From Bacillus oleivorans (GTDB lineage Bacteria; Bacillota; Bacilli; Bacillales; JC228): a DNA stretch of 64,000 nt. Shown piece by piece: positions 61,576-64,000 of the stretch (position 1 is its first letter; the number at the start of each line of letters is the position of its first letter). Made by a program: the position numbers and the translations under genes. The notes below the pieces were generated by a model, which was given only the letters and a program-made list of their open reading frames with translations, made no database searches and was not told where the DNA came from. The stretch is taken from assembly GCF_900207585.1 (NCBI RefSeq), contig NZ_OAOP01000006.1, forward strand, positions 124,001-188,000. Reading direction: 5' to 3'.

Positions 61576-62751
61576 GTGAAAAAATTTTTGCTAATGATAC
61601 TCTTACTTTCCCTGCCTCTTTCAGGTTGTGCTGGGAATAATCAAAATGCAGATGAAGCGGAACTGTTAAACCAGACAAATCCGCATCCGAGAGTCCAACA
61701 AATTAAGGCAGGGTCAAACAATCCTAACGGACAGGATGTATTACCATCGGAAACCGCCCATGGAAACCATACAATCGATTCGATTGGATTTCTTGAACCC
61801 ATTGATCCAAATGCAGCTGTTTCAGAAGTAAACAAAGTTGGGAAGCATTTGTCTTATGTGGCTTTTTTCAGTTATAGGGCTAATCCCGACGGAAGTTTGA
61901 TTCCACTTAATGATGAAGAAGCACTTTCTGCAACCCGGAAATCTGGCTCCACGCCAATGATGGTTGTTACCAATTTTTCTGAAGGGAATTTTTCTCCGGA
62001 TATTGCCCATACGATTTTTACGGACAAAGCGGCATCTAAACGGTTCATTCAAGGTGTTATTCAAACCATGAAAGATAAGGGTTACGAAGCTTTAAATATC
62101 GACTTTGAACATATTAGAGCTGAGGACCGGGAACTATATAACGGCTTTCTAGAAACAATCCTGCCTCAGGTTCGAGAGGCTGGGTTCACGGTTTCAACTG
62201 CATTAGCTCCAAAAACAAGTGACGAACAAAGCGGACCATGGCATGGTGCACACGATTATAAACGCCATGGGGAACTTGCGGATTTTGTGATTTTAATGAC
62301 GTATGAATGGGGATGGTCTGGCGGTCCTCCAATGGCGGTATCTCCAATCCCTCAAGTAAGACAAGTAATAGATTATGCGGCTTCTGTCATACCTCGGGAG
62401 AAAATCGTGATGGGCTCCCCTCTTTACGGTTATGATTGGACATTACCATATGTAGAGGGCGGTGAATTTGCCAAAAGAATAGCACCGCAGGATGCAGCTG
62501 ACCTTGCGGTTAAAGAAGGGGTAACCGTCCAATTTGATAACGAATCACAAGCCCCTTTTTTTAATTACACAGACGACAACAATCAAAAACACGTGGTTTG
62601 GTTTGAAAATGAACAAAGTGCTCAGGCTAAATTTAATCTGATAAAAGAATACGGTCTGCGTGGGGTTGCTTATTGGGTTTTAGGTGAACCGTTCCCGCAG
62701 AATTGGACGATTCTTGAAGATCAATTTACTATTAGAAAACATAATCAATAA
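61576..62751 (+). CDS. GH18-family lipoprotein (YaaH/SleL-like glycosidase)
   Basis: From GTG 61576, eight bases after AAGGAG, the protein has 391 residues. The lipobox LSGC places the lipidated cysteine at 18. The TIM barrel has the GH18 strand EALNIDFEHI with acid E178 and D176, plus ILMTYEWGWSGGPPMAVSPI and GVAYWVLGEPF at the last strand. These are typical of the cortical-fragment/N-acetylglucosaminidase group of Bacillus spore and cell-wall hydrolases. It is monocistronic with a strong terminator. Confidence 0.88.
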   Translation: MKKFLLMILLLSLPLSGCAGNNQNADEAELLNQTNPHPRVQQIKAGSNNPNGQDVLPSETAHGNHTIDSIGFLEPIDPNAAVSEVNKVGKHLSYVAFFSYRANPDGSLIPLNDEEALSATRKSGSTPMMVVTNFSEGNFSPDIAHTIFTDKAASKRFIQGVIQTMKDKGYEALNIDFEHIRAEDRELYNGFLETILPQVREAGFTVSTALAPKTSDEQSGPWHGAHDYKRHGELADFVILMTYEWGWSGGPPMAVSPIPQVRQVIDYAASVIPREKIVMGSPLYGYDWTLPYVEGGEFAKRIAPQDAADLAVKEGVTVQFDNESQAPFFNYTDDNNQKHVVWFENEQSAQAKFNLIKEYGLRGVAYWVLGEPFPQNWTILEDQFTIRKHNQ

Positions 62752-62760
62752 AAAACGCTA

Positions 62761-62800
62761 AAAACGAGTCTGCCGAAACGGTTTCAGCAGACTCGTTTAC
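62761..62800 (+). terminator. Terminator of the GH18 gene
   Basis: A perfect 12-bp stem AAACGAGTCTGC / GCAGACTCGTTT with a 13-base loop lies ten bases after the stop. Confidence 0.8.
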
Positions 62801-62938
62801 TGTATTGGTGAATCTGTACAGATTAGCTAGCTTTCGATATTTAAATGAAATGTATCTCATAAATTGAATAAAGAGGGAAATATTAAATGAACAGGAAAGA
62901 ATTTTAGATTATAGAAAGTGATTTAGAGGGGTATTGCC

Positions 62939-63463
62939 ATGAAAGATAGATCCATTTTGCATTTGATAACCATTTCTGGATTAGTTGGTTCGTATTTGGC
63001 ATTTAGAAAGGGTTCGATCAAAGACTGGTTTCTTGTTTATCTATTTAAAGGAATTATTTCAAGTTTGATTGATACACCAATCGCAAAGAATAAATTAGTT
63101 CAATACCCAACAAGATACTTTTCCCGCTCTTATGATACGAACATTATATTTGATTATATTGTTTTCCCGATGGTATGCGTAGTTTACAGCCGGATAACCA
63201 ATAAAATGAAGGGATTAAGCGCAATCTTAAGCGTTTTTTTCCTTAGTATTCCAATGACATTAGTTGAAGAATGGCTTCAAAGAAAGACAAAATTAATAAA
63301 TTACAGCAGACAATGGAATTGGCTCAACACTTTAATCTATCTCACACTGACATTCTGGTCCTCAAGAGTCTTTGTTACTTCAGTCCGATTTTTTGATAAA
63401 AAAAGAAACAAACAATCAGAATCCAATAGCTCTCAAAATCCAAACCAAAATATATCTGGATGA
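62939..63463 (+). CDS. CBO0543-family membrane protein
   Basis: The 174-residue protein has about four hydrophobic segments and the CBO0543 pattern: DWFLVYLFKGIISSLIDTP, KNKLVQYPTRYF, FDYIVFPMVCVVY and EWLQRKTKLINYSRQWNW. The family is widespread in spore-formers and has no known function. AGAGGGG precedes the ATG. Confidence 0.8.
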   Translation: MKDRSILHLITISGLVGSYLAFRKGSIKDWFLVYLFKGIISSLIDTPIAKNKLVQYPTRYFSRSYDTNIIFDYIVFPMVCVVYSRITNKMKGLSAILSVFFLSIPMTLVEEWLQRKTKLINYSRQWNWLNTLIYLTLTFWSSRVFVTSVRFFDKKRNKQSESNSSQNPNQNISG

Positions 63464-63510
63464 TAATTTTTACTGCTTTGAATTAGACACAGCAATACCT
63501 GGATAAAGAA

Positions 63511-63543
63511 AGACAGCCAATTCATATCGGCTGTCCCTTTTTT
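63511..63543. terminator. Terminator between the CBO0543 gene and the 37-codon gene
   Basis: The stem GACAGCC / GGCTGTC is followed by CCTTTTTT on the plus strand, and the minus-strand side continues with T-rich sequence. It can serve both convergent genes. Confidence 0.75.
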
Positions 63544-63655
63544 ACTTCTCTTTTTCTGCTTTCGTGTAAAAACCGCCTCTATACTCTACAGGTTTTTTTA
63601 CTGGCTTATCGTTTGGTTTCGCATTTACATCTCTTGGATTTTTTCCTTCAGTCAC
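63542..63655 (-). CDS. Short hydrophilic protein, 37 residues
   Basis: A GTG at 63655, seven bases after GGAGGGG, opens a frame of 37 codons ending at 63542: MTEGKNPRDVNAKPNDKP, then a lysine-proline stretch and EYRGGFYTKAEKEK. It is rich in Lys, Asn, Pro and Asp and has no hydrophobic segment. The excellent ribosome binding site, clean stop and following terminator support a real gene. I do not recognise the family. Such small basic proteins are common in Bacillus and often sporulation-related, but that is inference. Confidence 0.65.
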   Translation of the reverse strand: MTEGKNPRDVNAKPNDKPVKKPVEYRGGFYTKAEKEK

Positions 63656-63732
63656 AATACCCCTCCTTTGATGTTTATTCATTTTATTATCTGCTGTTGT
63701 CAATCAGCCTAGTCATTTTGTTAAAGAACAAA

Positions 63733-63945
63733 ATTTTGACCGATAGAACGGGATGTTGACTTGTAGAAACCAGGTTTGACTCATAGAACGAGATTTTGAC
63801 CCGCAGAAACGGATTTTGACCGGTAGAATCCTAATTTTGACCCGTAGACACACCGATTAGACTCATAGAACGCAATTTTGACCCGTAGAAACTAATTTTG
63901 ACCGATAGAACAACATTTTGACCCGCACTACCATTTTTTCACTCG
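63733..63945. repeat. Intergenic array with 20-bp period (TTGACcgATAGAA family, second copy)
   Basis: TGAC starts at 63737, 63757, 63777, 63797, 63817, 63838, about 63858 (as TAGAC), 63879, 63899 and 63919. That gives ten units with a 20-bp spacing and rare one-base slips. The unit TTTTGACcgATAGAAcg matches the array at 14741-14905, 49 kb away. No gene is visible from 63656 to the window end. Confidence 0.85.
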
Positions 63946-64000
63946 AAAAAGCTTATTATCCTTAAGCGAAAACCTACCCACAATCGTGAATTTGATAATT

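Noticed and set aside
63733-63945. CRISPR array
   Set aside because: Units are degenerate with a continuous 20-bp period, there are no unique spacers of constant length between identical repeats, and no cas genes are present. The same holds for the other arrays.

Overview
The window is chromosomal DNA of a low-GC, spore-forming Bacillaceae bacterium (Bacillus in the broad sense, e.g. a Neobacillus- or Mesobacillus-like species). The first 15 kb keeps the Bacillus subtilis gene order: hisZ, yvoF, ppaX, yvoD, lgt and hprK on the minus strand, nagA-nagB on the plus strand, then yvlD, yvlB, uvrA, uvrB and csbA on the minus strand. Start codons, AGGAGG-type ribosome binding sites, a LexA box at uvrB and a NagR-like operator at nagA fit this assignment. 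No rRNA, tRNA, CRISPR array or intact insertion sequence was recognised.

From 15 to 28 kb lies a mosaic of small units: a membrane-anchored cupredoxin, an orphan fruK, a nucleotidyltransferase/NAT-like/small membrane protein cassette, a NarL-type two-component system with a membrane protein, a GNAT acetyltransferase, a LysM-3D cell-wall protein flanked by inverted repeats, a DUF2087 regulator, and an MFS pump next to an AraC regulator. A VOC/PhnB pseudogene remnant lies at about 28.2-28.4 kb.

From 28.6 to 50.1 kb is the main accessory island, a carbohydrate or glycoside uptake and catabolism locus. It holds four Gfo/Idh/MocA dehydrogenases plus a Rossmann-less relative, a xylose-isomerase-like TIM-barrel enzyme, a CE7 acetyl esterase, an FAD oxidoreductase, a DHDPS-like lyase and an SDR epimerase. 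It also holds a CUT1 ABC transporter without its own ATPase, a YesL protein and a regulator with a degenerate GGDEF domain. A 1722-residue protein fuses a cytoplasmic-type MDR dehydrogenase to what looks like the mature part of a secreted beta-propeller/Ig/carbohydrate-binding protein. Two divergent operon promoters share a near-identical box (GTCT-N7-GTCT) overlapping the -35 region, and a third copy lies just upstream of the regulator. This ties the island into one regulon.

From 50 to 64 kb: a YkuD L,D-transpeptidase, a DUF4179 anti-sigma-like gene behind an ECF sigma gene interrupted by one in-frame TAA, a HAD phosphatase, a GNAT, a DUF3221 lipoprotein, a MocR-type regulator divergent from a class D beta-lactamase, an alkaline-phosphatase-superfamily protein, an SGNH hydrolase, a GH18 lipoprotein, a CBO0543-family membrane protein and a 37-codon gene.

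The most unusual DNA-level feature is a set of intergenic arrays with a strict 20- or 21-bp period (about two helical turns) and degenerate units. At least seven are present, and they appear to fall into a few sequence families, each seen about twice. A second set of repeats is GC-rich and palindromic (16605-16734, 23409-23463, 24560-24614).
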